64,000 nt of DNA, from assembly GCA_937910905.1 (NCBI GenBank), contig CALEPV010000097.1, positions 9,998-73,997 of the forward strand, written 5' to 3'. Below are positions 14,336-24,000 of this stretch, in pieces (the first letter of the stretch is position 1; the number at the start of each line of letters is the position of its first letter). Below the pieces are notes generated by a model. It ran no database searches, was not told where the DNA came from, and was given only the letters and a program-made list of their open reading frames with translations. Source of the DNA: an uncultured Prevotellaceae bacterium (lineage in GTDB: Bacteria > Bacteroidota > Bacteroidia > Bacteroidales > Bacteroidaceae). A program made the position numbers and the translations under genes.

Positions 14336-17035
14336 ATGACAGTCCCCCACGGAACAGACAACAGCGGCAACGTAGGCATAGGCACAGCGACACCTGGTGA
14401 CACAAACATCGGGCAGGGTACAGCTGTTACCCGATGTACCACGGTACACCGCATGGGCCGGCGCAGCAGCGAGAACAACTACTCGCAGCCGGGCATGTAC
14501 CATATTACGGTGCGTGTGGCGGAGGAGATGGGACAACCCCTCGGACGGGTGGCGGGCGATGCCCGCCAGCCCGAGGGCGCTCCCGATGCACCTCGCGTGG
14601 AGCTGTCGCCCTTGGGGATGATGGTGAAACAGGAGCTGCTCCACAGCATCCCGCAATACTACCCGATGGTGGAGATACAGGACTATGTGGTGATGCCCGA
14701 GCACCTGCACTTTATAGTGGAGGTGCACGCGCCCATCGTCAGCCGGCAGGGAAAGCCGCAGCACTTAGGGCAGGTCATAGCCGGCTTCAAGAAGGGCTGC
14801 AATCGCCGCTACTGGGCCCTGACGGGACAGGAGGCCCCAGCTATTCCCGCTGCCGCCAGCCCCGCTGCTGACACCCGGCGGGGTAAACCCGCCGGCGCGA
14901 ACTCCGGCGCGAACTCCGGCACGAACTCCGGCACGAACTCCGGCACGAACACCGGCGCGAACTCCGGCGCGAACTCCGGCACGAACACTGGTGCTAACAC
15001 CGGTGCTAACACGGGCACCGATGGTTCGCGCCCTGCGGTTTACCCGCAGGGATACAAGGTGCCCTCGCGTGGCGCCACAGGCCGCCCGCTCCTCTTCGCG
15101 CCCGGCTACGTGGACGTGATGCCCCTGCACGCCGGCCAGCTGGCGCAGCAGCGCGCCTATATCAAAGGCAACCCGCGCAGCCGCCTGCTCCGCACCACCC
15201 ACCGCAACCTGCTGCAAGCCGACCGCAGCGGCATAGACACCGCCCTGACGGTGAACGCCCTCATGGGCTATCTCGCCCGCGAATGTGCGCCCAGCCAGTT
15301 TACAGCAGAACAACACAGCCACATAGCGCAACGCCTGCTGACCCGCACGGGAAAGAAAAGGAACGCAGAATGTACACTGGTGGACTGCCACAGCTACGGC
15401 GACCGAAGCCTACTGAAGCGGCGCCTGCTGCCCGTGGTCTGTCACCGCAGCGACCGGGCGCGGTTCGCCGAGCAGAAGGAGCAGTGCCTGAAGGCGGCCC
15501 GAGAGGGAGCGGTGCTCGTCTCGCCGCGTATCGCCAAGGGCGAGCAGGAGATTATGGACGAGGCCGCCAAGCAGGGCTTCCCCGTGATTCTCCTCATAGA
15601 CAATGGCATGGAGAAGCTATACCACCCCTCGCAGGAGCGCATCGAGCGATGCTTGGCAGGCCGCTTGTTGCTCGTCACACCGTGGCAGTACCGGTACCGC
15701 AAGGCGGAGGAGCGCATCAGCGTGGCGGAATGTAAAACCATGAACTGCGTGGCGCAGGCCCTGTGCAGGAAGCGCGATGACTGGTGGCAGCAGCCTTTTG
15801 GCGGGGCAAACCCGCCAACGCGGACAGCAGCGGAGGCAAACCCGCCAACGCGGACAGCAGCGGAGGCAAACCCGCCAACGCGTACAGCAGCGGAGGTAAA
15901 CCCGCCAACGCGGACAGCAGCGGAGGCAAACCCGCCGGCACGGACAGGCGCAGAGGTCCTAACGGCGCGGACAGGCGGCATAGGGAAGGGGGTGATAGCG
16001 ATGCTACTGGCGGTGCTGCTGACGGGCTGCTCGCTCATCGATGATGACCTGAGCGGCTGCCCTAACTACACGGTAGACTACGAGCTGCGACTGGTGACCA
16101 ACATGACCACTGAGATGAAAACACAGCTTACCGCCGAGACCGACGTGACGCTGGCCAGTACTTTGCGCGGGCACCTTGACGACATCTTCACCGATTTCGC
16201 CCACGACGTGGACTTGGCGTTCTACGACATCACGGGCGACTCCATGCGTCTCTATCACGACGAGCACATCATGGATGCCAACCAGCACAGTTACTCGCTG
16301 GACATCCCCCGCCGGAAATACATGCATCTGGCCGTGGCCAATGTGGTGGATAACCCGATGGTGGAGCTGCAGCAGGGCGAACGCTGTCACGATGCCGTGC
16401 TGAGGCGAGGGACAATCGATATGTACCATCAGGACACGCTGGTATCGCATAACACGGGACTATTCACGGCCCGCCAGCACATGGAGATGATAGACAGTAT
16501 CGACCAGACGTTTAACGTACACCTCTACATGGCCAACTGCGCCGCCACTTTGGTAATCGACCCGCGCGGTCAGGACACTGAGGGCATAGAGGTGTTCACC
16601 ACGGGCTTTGCCACCGCGTTCAACATCGCCGACAGTACCTATATCTATAGTGACACGCCACATATCATACGTACCACACCCGTAGACAGCGATGGCGACC
16701 AGCTGTGCTTCTGTTCGGTGACTTTCCCCTCGCCCGAACCACAGCAGGAGGCAGCGGCATCGAAGGGCACGCGCAGCATCATCGAGACCACCGAGCCTTT
16801 CCTCTCTGAAGCGGCGGAACACGCCTTATGGCAAGTACACATCTATGTGCCGCAAGCCGACGGAACAACTACTGAGAGCATCCTCTATGTCACAGAGCCC
16901 CTGCGGGCCGGTCAGCTGAAAATCATCAAATGCTGGTTAGGCCCCAACGGGGCTGCAGAGACCGAGGACCAGTCGGTGGGTGTCAGCGTGACGCTCGACT
17001 GGAACAGCGGAACGTCGCACGACGTAGATCTCTGA
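14336..17035 (+). CDS. In-frame fusion: RAYT (Y1/IS200-like) transposase + DprA-like domain + FimB/Mfa2-like lipoprotein
   Basis: One 899-codon frame contains three parts. Residues about 40-290 are a REP-associated tyrosine transposase: RRSSENNYSQPGMYHITVRV, the HUH motif MPEHLHFIVEV (His123, His125), IAGFKKGCNRRYW, and YIKGNPRSRLL with probable catalytic Tyr275. This part is split by a 12-bp coding repeat (residues 187-227). Residues about 340-480 look Rossmann/DprA-like (GAVLVSPRIAKGEQEIMDEA, FPVILLIDNGM, GRLLLVTPWQ), as in other Bacteroidales RAYTs. After a 30-bp repeat (residues 491-540) comes VIAMLLAVLLTGCSLIDDDLSGCP, a lipoprotein signal (Cys565) and a FimB/Mfa2-like minor-subunit body. 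An internal lipoprotein signal could not work inside the fusion, so a second start is likely. Met40 (14453) is an alternative RAYT start. Confidence 0.8.
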   Translation: MTVPHGTDNSGNVGIGTATPGDTNIGQGTAVTRCTTVHRMGRRSSENNYSQPGMYHITVRVAEEMGQPLGRVAGDARQPEGAPDAPRVELSPLGMMVKQELLHSIPQYYPMVEIQDYVVMPEHLHFIVEVHAPIVSRQGKPQHLGQVIAGFKKGCNRRYWALTGQEAPAIPAAASPAADTRRGKPAGANSGANSGTNSGTNSGTNTGANSGANSGTNTGANTGANTGTDGSRPAVYPQGYKVPSRGATGRPLLFAPGYVDVMPLHAGQLAQQRAYIKGNPRSRLLRTTHRNLLQADRSGIDTALTVNALMGYLARECAPSQFTAEQHSHIAQRLLTRTGKKRNAECTLVDCHSYGDRSLLKRRLLPVVCHRSDRARFAEQKEQCLKAAREGAVLVSPRIAKGEQEIMDEAAKQGFPVILLIDNGMEKLYHPSQERIERCLAGRLLLVTPWQYRYRKAEERISVAECKTMNCVAQALCRKRDDWWQQPFGGANPPTRTAAEANPPTRTAAEANPPTRTAAEVNPPTRTAAEANPPARTGAEVLTARTGGIGKGVIAMLLAVLLTGCSLIDDDLSGCPNYTVDYELRLVTNMTTEMKTQLTAETDVTLASTLRGHLDDIFTDFAHDVDLAFYDITGDSMRLYHDEHIMDANQHSYSLDIPRRKYMHLAVANVVDNPMVELQQGERCHDAVLRRGTIDMYHQDTLVSHNTGLFTARQHMEMIDSIDQTFNVHLYMANCAATLVIDPRGQDTEGIEVFTTGFATAFNIADSTYIYSDTPHIIRTTPVDSDGDQLCFCSVTFPSPEPQQEAAASKGTRSIIETTEPFLSEAAEHALWQVHIYVPQADGTTTESILYVTEPLRAGQLKIIKCWLGPNGAAETEDQSVGVSVTLDWNSGTSHDVDL
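14875..14895. repeat. REP-like palindrome GGCGGGGTAAACCCGCC
   Basis: The perfect outer stem CCGG-CGGG / CCCG-CCGG surrounds GTAAA. It is translated as part of the RAYT frame (TRRGKPAG) and leads directly into the 12-bp array. The same word in reverse orientation occurs in the DUF3575 minisatellite. Confidence 0.7.
14895..15017 (+). repeat. 12-bp in-frame array (GCGAACTCCGGC), about ten copies
   Basis: It encodes (A/T)-N-(S/T)-G repeated about ten times inside the RAYT domain, in the loop between the FKKGCNRRYW helix and the C-terminal YIKGNP segment. Units vary mostly between GCG and ACG and between TCC and ACC. Confidence 0.9.
15031..15051. repeat. REP-like palindrome CCTGCGGTTTACCCGCAGG
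   Basis: The hairpin with loop GGTTTAC or similar is preceded by GGTTCGCGCC, the same neighbour word as in the 39-bp array. It is translated in frame (SRPAVYPQG), so the peptide SRPAVYP is shared with the DUF3575 repeats. Confidence 0.7.
15806..15955 (+). repeat. 30-bp in-frame array, five copies
   Basis: Each unit encodes A-N-P-P-T-R-T-A-A-E. It contains GGCAAACCCGCCAACGCG, related to the 14875 palindrome followed by GCGCGAAC. The first unit is preceded by GGCGGG, completing a hairpin (GGCGGGGCAAACCCGCC). It joins the DprA-like and FimB-like parts of the fusion. Confidence 0.9.
15992..17035 (+). other. Probable separately translated FimB/Mfa2-type lipoprotein (C-terminal part of the fusion)
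   Basis: Within the fused frame, GTG at 15992 or ATG at 16001 would start a 347- or 344-aa lipoprotein (VIAMLLAVLLTGC-SLIDDDLSGCP). The sequence VDYELRLVTNM, DLAFYDITG, YMHLAVANVVDNP and ATLVIDPRGQDTEGIEVFTTG resembles the FimB/Mfa2 anchor family. Its position between fimbrillin genes fits the usual operon order. The residues just before it (GIGKG) look like the remnant of a normal MKKG-type N-terminus whose own ATG was lost. Confidence 0.55.
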
Positions 17036-17082
17036 AACCTGAATCTTGAAACCTGAATCTTGAATCTTGAATCTTGAATCTT
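17034..17082 (+). repeat. Heptamer array (GAATCTT/GAAACCT), seven units
   Basis: Seven 7-bp units fill the whole gap between the stop TGA (17033-17035) and the TTG start (17081-17083) of the next gene. Unit number would change only the spacing in the translation-initiation region. Confidence 0.85.
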
Positions 17083-18793
17083 GGAACTTAAGCGCAGCAT
17101 ATTGGCAGTACTAATGCTTGCAGCCCTATGTGGCTGTAAGGATGACGGAGACGGGACAGCAGCAGAAAGCTATCCCGTAGAGGCTGCGCTCATGCTCTCG
17201 GTATCATCCTCAGGCAATATGACACGTATGAGCGGCGATATGGTTCAGGCCAACGGCAACTTCCGTGGACTGATGGACCTGCGGGCCATACCCTTTGCTA
17301 CGCAGAGCCAGGTGACCGCTGCCGACCGTCCCAAGGCGTATGACACCGAGGGCATCCGCTCGGATGAATATGCCAAGAGCGACTCACGGTTCTACTTCTT
17401 CGAGACCTGCAATTTCATGACCGGCGTATCATCGTTTCTGGTCTATGCCCGTGCCAACGCCGTCACCGATGCCGACGGGCTGCCACAAGACCCCGCCGCC
17501 AACGGCTCGCTCGTTGCCGACCTTTCCGTCAGAGCCACTCCCGCCGATATCCGCTTCTCACCCCGGCCGATATACGATGACAGCGATGCTCCTGCCTACG
17601 GCGAGGCCATGGCCTACTGTCTCACTGCCGTTGCCACGACAGCGGCTTCCTTCGGAGGGAGAATATACTCATGGCGCACCGCATCCGACACGAGGCTACG
17701 TGCCTTCTACCAGAACTTCATCGGCCAAGGCACCGCGACAAACGCCCTGATAGCCTCATCGACAGCCAACGTGCAGCAATACCTGGGTGCCTTGCGCCAG
17801 CAGATCTATGCCCTCAGCTTCGCGGACGGCACCGCCGACTATGCCTTACGCACAGCCATCCTCGACGCCATCGATGAGCAGGAAGCCTTGTTGCCCGCCA
17901 ACTACCCTGCCTCGGTGGGACTACCAGCCGGCGCGGCCGTAGTGCGCTGGAACGGTACACGATTTGAGCCGCAGACCACTACCACCACACTGTCTGCCAT
18001 CTCAGACATCCGACGCTATGCCTATCCCGCCGAACTTTATTACTTTGCTAACAGCCTCATCAAGACCTCCGAGCGCGACAGCCGACAGCCGTACTACGCC
18101 TCGGAGAGTACTTGGAACAACATACTGGAACAGTACGAGCGCGACAACGCCACCGTCACCACCCACACCACTGCGGTAGCCATCAAGGAACCACTGCAGT
18201 ATGCCGTGGCGTGCCTGAAAATAGGATTCGGCAACACCGCATCGGCACTGACCGACGCCAGCGGCATTTCCGTGAGCATCGGTGCTTCTACATTCCCGCT
18301 GACAGGCATCATCGTGGGCAGCCAGCGTCCCGTGGGCTTCGACTTTGTACCCACGACGGACTCAGACCTGGAGACACGCTTCGTCTACGACAGCAACCCC
18401 GTGACAGCCTCCGGCCAGCAGCTCTGTCTCGGAGGAAACACTACGGCCACCACCAATACCCTAGTGCTGCAGACCTGCGACGGCGAGGAGGTGACACTAA
18501 TCCTGGAGTTCCAGAACAACAGCGGCACCGCCTTCCGTGGACTGAATGGCGTGGTCTATCCCGGCACCCGCTTCTACCTCATCGGCAGCATTGAACCCAA
18601 GGCGTCGCCATCGTCCGATTATGAGAAACGAGCCTTCACCCAGGACTATACAACCCAGATAGCAGTCACGGCGGCATCGCTGGCGAAAGCCTACAATGTG
18701 CTGCCCGACATACTGGCCCCTCATCTTGAGGTGGGCGTACAACTGACCCCACAATGGACGCTGGTCACGCCGACCATGGTGTCCTTGAATTGA
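17081..18793 (+). CDS. Large fimbrillin-like lipoprotein (major-subunit type) 2
   Basis: A 570-aa lipoprotein starting at TTG: MELKRSILAVLMLAALCGC with lipobox (LCGC). No in-frame ATG precedes the signal, and TTG starts also fit the next gene. Homologous in plan to the 12145 product: MVQANGNFRGLMDLRAIPFA near the N-terminus, YPAELYYFANSLIKTSERDS (compare YPAELMYFDNSALRVNS), LQYAVACLKIGF (compare INYGVAMLQTKV), TLILEFQNNSGTAFRGLNGVVYPGTRFYLIG (compare LVALEFKNNGADFYGLGNM...FYLVG) and C-terminal LPDILAPHLEVGVQLTPQW. The gap before it consists of 7-bp repeats. It probably forms fimbria shafts or a minor subunit. Confidence 0.75.
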   Translation: MELKRSILAVLMLAALCGCKDDGDGTAAESYPVEAALMLSVSSSGNMTRMSGDMVQANGNFRGLMDLRAIPFATQSQVTAADRPKAYDTEGIRSDEYAKSDSRFYFFETCNFMTGVSSFLVYARANAVTDADGLPQDPAANGSLVADLSVRATPADIRFSPRPIYDDSDAPAYGEAMAYCLTAVATTAASFGGRIYSWRTASDTRLRAFYQNFIGQGTATNALIASSTANVQQYLGALRQQIYALSFADGTADYALRTAILDAIDEQEALLPANYPASVGLPAGAAVVRWNGTRFEPQTTTTTLSAISDIRRYAYPAELYYFANSLIKTSERDSRQPYYASESTWNNILEQYERDNATVTTHTTAVAIKEPLQYAVACLKIGFGNTASALTDASGISVSIGASTFPLTGIIVGSQRPVGFDFVPTTDSDLETRFVYDSNPVTASGQQLCLGGNTTATTNTLVLQTCDGEEVTLILEFQNNSGTAFRGLNGVVYPGTRFYLIGSIEPKASPSSDYEKRAFTQDYTTQIAVTAASLAKAYNVLPDILAPHLEVGVQLTPQWTLVTPTMVSLN

Positions 18794-18821
18794 GTTTAGA
18801 GTTTAGAGTTTAGAGTTGAGA
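18794..18821 (+). repeat. Heptamer array (GTTTAGA), four units
   Basis: Four units run from just after the stop TGA (18791-18793) into the next gene's TTG start (18816-18818), which sits in the last, altered unit (GTTGAGA). Confidence 0.85.
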
Positions 18822-19979
18822 GATAAGAATACACATACGACCCTGTATAAGATACTGCTACTATGGCTTATGGCTATAGTGACGATTGCGGTATGTGTCG
18901 GTTGTGGCCAGTCTGATGACAACGGGCAGTCACAAGACCCGCTACCCACGGTACTGACCATCTATGTCTATTCACCCGAAAAGCCCGTGGTGACGCGCTC
19001 CGATGTGGACGATGTCAATGCCACTACGGCGGAAAACGCCATCCACAGCCTGCAGATATGGGTATTTGCACATGACAGCGGCGAGTTGGTGGGCTACCTG
19101 CAGCCGTCGGCTACTGTGCTGAACAGAGAGAGCACCTACGCCTTCCTAATGGATGTCAGCGATGCGTTTGCACAGAACCATCCCAACGTGGATGTCTATG
19201 TGATGGCAAACGCCACGGGCAGCAGCCTCGGACCAGAGAGTACACAGGCAGACATGGAGGCCGCCGTACTGAACAACGCCGCTGGTGCGTACTTCGGTAC
19301 AGACAGTCCCACAACGGACGTTCCTGCCAGCGGACTGCCCATGACGGGTGTACTGAGGAATCAGCCCATTACGGGCACCAACCCAGTGTTGCGCATCGGC
19401 ACACTCACGGAGATGGCCACGGTGCGTCTCACCCGCGTAGTGTCGAAGATATGCTTCTATTTCACCCGCCAGGCAGAAGCCACAGAGAGTGTTACCATCG
19501 GGAGCATCACTTTAGATGGCAATATGATACCGCGCGAGGAGTATCAGTTTCTGGCCGATGACGGGAAGAACTACCACATCGGCAGCGAGTACGAGGAGCA
19601 AGCGGCCGAGCTGATATCACTCGTTGGTGAGCCTGCCATGAGCGAAAGTCCCGACCAGTATCTCTTCATTGCTGACACGGATGGTCAAGAATATGTGAAT
19701 CTGCTGGAGACCGCTGCCACGGACGGGTATCTAACCAAGGTCGGTTCCTTCTACCTGCGGGAGAGCGACCGTCAGCTCAGCGGCACCATTCACTATCAAG
19801 TGGACGGCGAGGCACGTCAGGCCCGCTTCCAGCTGGCCGATGCGCTGGACTTCTCTCGCAACCACACTTGGATTGTCTATGGCTATTTCAACGGTGGCAG
19901 CGGTGCCCTCACACTGAGAAACCTCATCATCAAGGACTGGCGAGAAGTGGGACGCGAACATGAGGTGTATAATTGGTGA
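18816..19979 (+). CDS. Fimbrillin-like lipoprotein, minor subunit candidate
   Basis: A 387-aa lipoprotein: YKILLLWLMAIVTIAVCVGC with lipobox (CVGC). The start is a TTG inside heptamer repeats; an ATG at LMAIV would cut the signal too short. The domain TVLTIYVYSPEKPVVTR...ENAIHSLQIWVFAHDSGELVGYL is typical of Bacteroidales fimbrillin/Mfa-like subunits, where the conserved Arg (VVTR) marks the protease site after the first strand. NVDVYVMANATG and IRL-type strands follow, then YGYFNGGSGALTLRNLIIKDWREVG at the end. Probably an accessory or tip subunit; the exact class cannot be told by eye. Confidence 0.7.
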   Translation: MRDKNTHTTLYKILLLWLMAIVTIAVCVGCGQSDDNGQSQDPLPTVLTIYVYSPEKPVVTRSDVDDVNATTAENAIHSLQIWVFAHDSGELVGYLQPSATVLNRESTYAFLMDVSDAFAQNHPNVDVYVMANATGSSLGPESTQADMEAAVLNNAAGAYFGTDSPTTDVPASGLPMTGVLRNQPITGTNPVLRIGTLTEMATVRLTRVVSKICFYFTRQAEATESVTIGSITLDGNMIPREEYQFLADDGKNYHIGSEYEEQAAELISLVGEPAMSESPDQYLFIADTDGQEYVNLLETAATDGYLTKVGSFYLRESDRQLSGTIHYQVDGEARQARFQLADALDFSRNHTWIVYGYFNGGSGALTLRNLIIKDWREVGREHEVYNW

Positions 19980-20000
19980 GTTTAGAGTTTAGAGTTTATA
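19980..20000 (+). repeat. Heptamer array (GTTTAGA/GTTTATA), three units
   Basis: Three units occupy the gap between stop TGA (19977-19979) and the ATG at 20000. It uses the same 7-bp word as the previous junction. Confidence 0.8.
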
Positions 20001-21007
20001 TGAGATGTGAGTCAAGAATCATAGGATGGATGCTGGCAGCAGGCTTGATGAGTCTGGTTGCTTGTCGGCAGGACACTGATGACGTACCGTCGCTGCCCTC
20101 CAGGACACTGCAGATGGGCGCGTGCCTGACGCGCGCTGCCGACGGCAGCGCCTTGGAAGACGGTACACGCCTGACATTCTTCTTGACAGAAGTCACAACG
20201 GCAGAGCAACGGCTCTTCACATATAATGTTGCGAACCTCGGCTGGAAAAGCGATGCGACTGTGGAGGAAGGAACGACCTATCATGTGTTCGGCTACATGC
20301 CGGCTCAAAGCGTGACCTCGGCTGCCATCACCCCTCTCAACGGCAACTTTGCCTACGGTGCCGTGCTGACCCTCAACGGACTACCTACGATGACCACGAC
20401 CGACGTGTGCTTTGTCGTTGCCGTCAAAAGCGGAAGCGGCGTCAGCTTGGTGAGCGACTTCGAGGAATGGAGCTACCTATATACAGGCCAGGAGGATGAC
20501 GAGAACAGCATCAACATGATGTTCGACCATCTGTATGCCAACCTCAACCTGCTGTTCAAGGCACACAGTCAAAGTAACCCCATGCGCTCCATCAAACTGA
20601 AGAAGGTGGTGCTGTCAACCACGTATGCCGGACAGTTAAATGCCAGCATTACACAACCTGAAGGGACACAACCCGTCACGGCCTTTACCCCGACAGAAGA
20701 AGGTAGCACGGTATGCACCCTGCTGGACGACTCCGACGGCATCACACTGAATACCGTCACGCCCGTTAGTGCCAGCATCTTCGTGGCACCTGGAACGACA
20801 GGACTCACGCTGACCTGCACCTACGATGTCTATAATGAAGCAGGCCACATCATCCGCAGAAACTGCTCTACGGTGAACGCCCTCTCAGAGGAGAAGACAA
20901 GCCTCGGACAAGGCTACAAGACCGACTTGTCGTTGACGGTGAATCCCACCTATCTGTATGTGTTGTCCGACGAGGATGCCCCGGAACTGGAATTAACAAT
21001 TGAATGA
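20000..21007 (+). CDS. Mfa-like/fimbrillin family lipoprotein
   Basis: A 335-aa lipoprotein: MRCESRIIGWMLAAGLMSLVAC with lipobox (LVAC). The ATG at 20000 directly follows the heptamer repeats; an upstream GTG-like start (19973) would overlap the previous gene. The region RTLQMGACLTRAADGSALEDGTRLTFFLTE followed by YHVFGYMPAQ matches the Mfa_like_1/fimbrillin-like pattern (conserved TR, ED-G, FGYMP). Strands such as FDHLYANLNLLFKAHS and SIFVAPGTTGLTLTCTYDV follow. Its stop overlaps the region just before the next gene's start (one base between TGA and ATG), so translation may be coupled. Confidence 0.72.
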   Translation: MRCESRIIGWMLAAGLMSLVACRQDTDDVPSLPSRTLQMGACLTRAADGSALEDGTRLTFFLTEVTTAEQRLFTYNVANLGWKSDATVEEGTTYHVFGYMPAQSVTSAAITPLNGNFAYGAVLTLNGLPTMTTTDVCFVVAVKSGSGVSLVSDFEEWSYLYTGQEDDENSINMMFDHLYANLNLLFKAHSQSNPMRSIKLKKVVLSTTYAGQLNASITQPEGTQPVTAFTPTEEGSTVCTLLDDSDGITLNTVTPVSASIFVAPGTTGLTLTCTYDVYNEAGHIIRRNCSTVNALSEEKTSLGQGYKTDLSLTVNPTYLYVLSDEDAPELELTIE

Positions 21008-21008
21008 T

Positions 21009-24000
21009 ATGACCGCGATACGAAGAATCATCCTGTTGCTGACTACAGCAGTGCCTGCATTGGCGATGCAGGCACAGGTTGTCGTGCGCGGAAATGTGTA
21101 TGGCGGCGGCAACGAGGGGCGTGTTGGCAGCTCCACCTCAGTCAACATCAGCGGCGGCAACATCAGCGGCAGTGTCTTCGGTGGTGCACGCAGTGCCGAT
21201 GTGGGTGGCTCCACGTCTGTCCATCTCGACGGCGAGCATATCAGCGGCAACATCATCATCAATGCTGTCTATGGCGGCAACGACATCGCCGGGACTATCG
21301 GAACCTCGGAGAACCTGCCCGAGACCATCACTGACGCGGAGACTAACGGGATAGACAACACCTGGAACAGCTTCGTCACCAGCAGTCAGGAGACCGGTGG
21401 CATGAATATTCACGTGAGGGAGCTCTATGGCGGTGGCAACAAGGCTGAACTGGGCAAGGCATACATGGAGCTGTGCGGCGGCACCTACGACTATGTATAT
21501 GGCGGCGGCAACGAGGCAACCGTGACCATGCGGACCGACATCTCTATCAACAACACCACACCCATAGTGGCTGGCAGTTATCAATTCGGGAGCGTCTTCG
21601 GCGGCAACAACAAGGCCGAAATGGACATCCGCCCGATGTGGCACCTGACCAAAGGCTCCATCCATAACCTATACAGCGGCGGCAACGAAGGCGACATGAC
21701 ATCGGCCAACGGCATCGAGCTTTTTACCAGCAGTGCCGACATTGAAGTGCTGAACGTCTTTGGCGGTTGCCGCAAGGCCAATGTGATTCCGTCCACATCC
21801 GTGGATTTCGGCGCGACAGTAACCATCTCTGGCGGACAAATCACCAACGTGTACGGCGGCAACGACATCTCAGGAACCGTGCGCCGTGGCACCCGTGTCA
21901 ACATCCAGTCCAGCATCCTCGGCGATGTCTATGGCGGCGGCAACGGCTCGTATGTCTATACCGACAACGAGGAGCTGGTAGACGATGCGCAGTATGGCGA
22001 CTTCTATTATGACAAAGGCTCGAAGACGGCTGCACAGGCCCTGCTCGACCATCGTCCCAACGTGGAGAACACACTGGTATTTCTGAGCGGAACGGAGGAC
22101 AGCCCCACCTTCATCCACGGCTCGGTGTACTGCGGTGGCAACAGTGCCACGCTGCGCACCGAGGACGGTAGCCTGAGCAACGCCAGGGCTGCGTTGCGCA
22201 TCGGCTCGTATGTTGTTGTTGATAAGGTCTTCTTGGGCAGTAATGGCGCGAACATGGTGAGCGAGGCAATTCTACAGACATATGCCGGTACATACGAGAG
22301 CAAGGACATCAACAGTATGGACCTCACGACAACAGCCGACTTTGAGGACTATATGCGCGGCGTCGAGGTGGCCATCCGCCCCAGCGTGTCGTTTGATAGC
22401 GACTACGTCCCTTACTCTTCCAAGGTAGGTTCGTTCTTCTGCGGCGGCAATGTGGGAAGTATGTCAGCCGACGGCACGTTCACCATAGATTTCCTCAACT
22501 CATTGGTCATCTACGGAAAGCTGGTGGGCGGCTGCAATAGTGCCAACGTGGCGGCAAGTGACTATAATGCAGCCCACGAGGGAGGCCTCATTACGGCTGC
22601 CCAGCCCAAGGTGCAGATGAACCTGAGCGGCCTGAAGCTGGAACCGAGACAGATAGCGGCAGGCGAAGACGGTATGCCACAGCTTGTGTGGAACACGACG
22701 GGCGAGGATGAGGACCGGCGGCTACACGGAGCCAACGTCTACGGCGGCTGCTACGAAAGCGGCTATGTGAACGGCGACGTAGAGATTAACCTGCTGGCCA
22801 CGACGGTGGACAAGGAGAGCGTCTTTGGAGAAGGCAACTCCGAGGTGGACCTGGACGAGCAGGGCGACGACGTTTTAGGCGATGCCCTGAACGTCTTCGG
22901 CGGCGGCTACGGCAGTCTGGCCGAGATACGTGGCAACACGGTCGTCAGCGTCGAAGACGGCTACACCTTCCAGGTCTTCGGCGGCGGCGAGCAGGGCGTC
23001 GTCACGGGCAACAGCACCGTCAGTCTAAACGGCGGCGAGGTGGAATACCTCTACGGCGGCGGCTTCATGGGACCTATCCGCGGCCATGTCACGGTCAACC
23101 TCGGCAGCGGCACATGCTACGATGCCTTTGCTGGTGCCTGCAATGCCGACATCGACGGCTATACTGAACTGTTTATCGGTCGCAACGGGCGCGGCGAACT
23201 GAGCTTCCCCTACGTCCGCGACAATGTCTATGGCGGCAACGACTTCGGCGGACGCATCCTGGGCAAGGGTGAGCATGAAGGGCACGACGGAGCAACGATT
23301 GCGTCCAACGCATACGTGGAATACCTGCAGGGTCGGGTGGACAGTATCTTCGGCGGCAACTTCGGCTACTACGAATATGCCGACCGGCATTACGAGGTTT
23401 ACACCAACGACGACGGCTCACCCAAGGAGGGCATCTATAAGCCGTATATAGAGCAGTCTTTCGTCTGTTTCAAGCCCAACTACAACCCGGCGAATGAGGT
23501 GAGCATCGTGTTTGGCGGCAGCCAGGGCCATCCGGGTGAGACCACCAACAACAACTCCATGCAGTTGTACAGCTATGTGCTGGTGGAGGATCTCCATCCG
23601 TCCTCCCGCTTCCTGTCTACCGACATCTACGGCTCGGGAGCCTTCGGCGGCTTGGGCACACTGGAGCATCCCGGTGCCGGTGCTTCGGTCATCGACCTCT
23701 ATAGCGGACGCTTCCATAACATCTACGGCAGCAGCAACAAGGAAGGCATCACGGGTTATGCCCGCGTCAACGTGCCTGCGTCGTCGGACATCCAGGCCAA
23801 TGCCATCTACGGTGGCGGACAGGGCTATAACGCTACCGACTTCTGCGACGCCTACGTCACCTGCGTGGACTATCACAGCCAGAATGCCACCTTGGAAGAA
23901 GGGCTTTACGGCGGCAACGAGAACTACCGCATGGCTCGCGACACCTACCTGAACATCGACGTGCCGGTGAGGAACAAGAGCGGACAGCTGGTTGATGTGT

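Noticed and set aside
15806..15955. Regular 30-bp repeats considered as a CRISPR array
   Set aside because: The units are contiguous with no spacers, translate in frame, and no cas genes are nearby.
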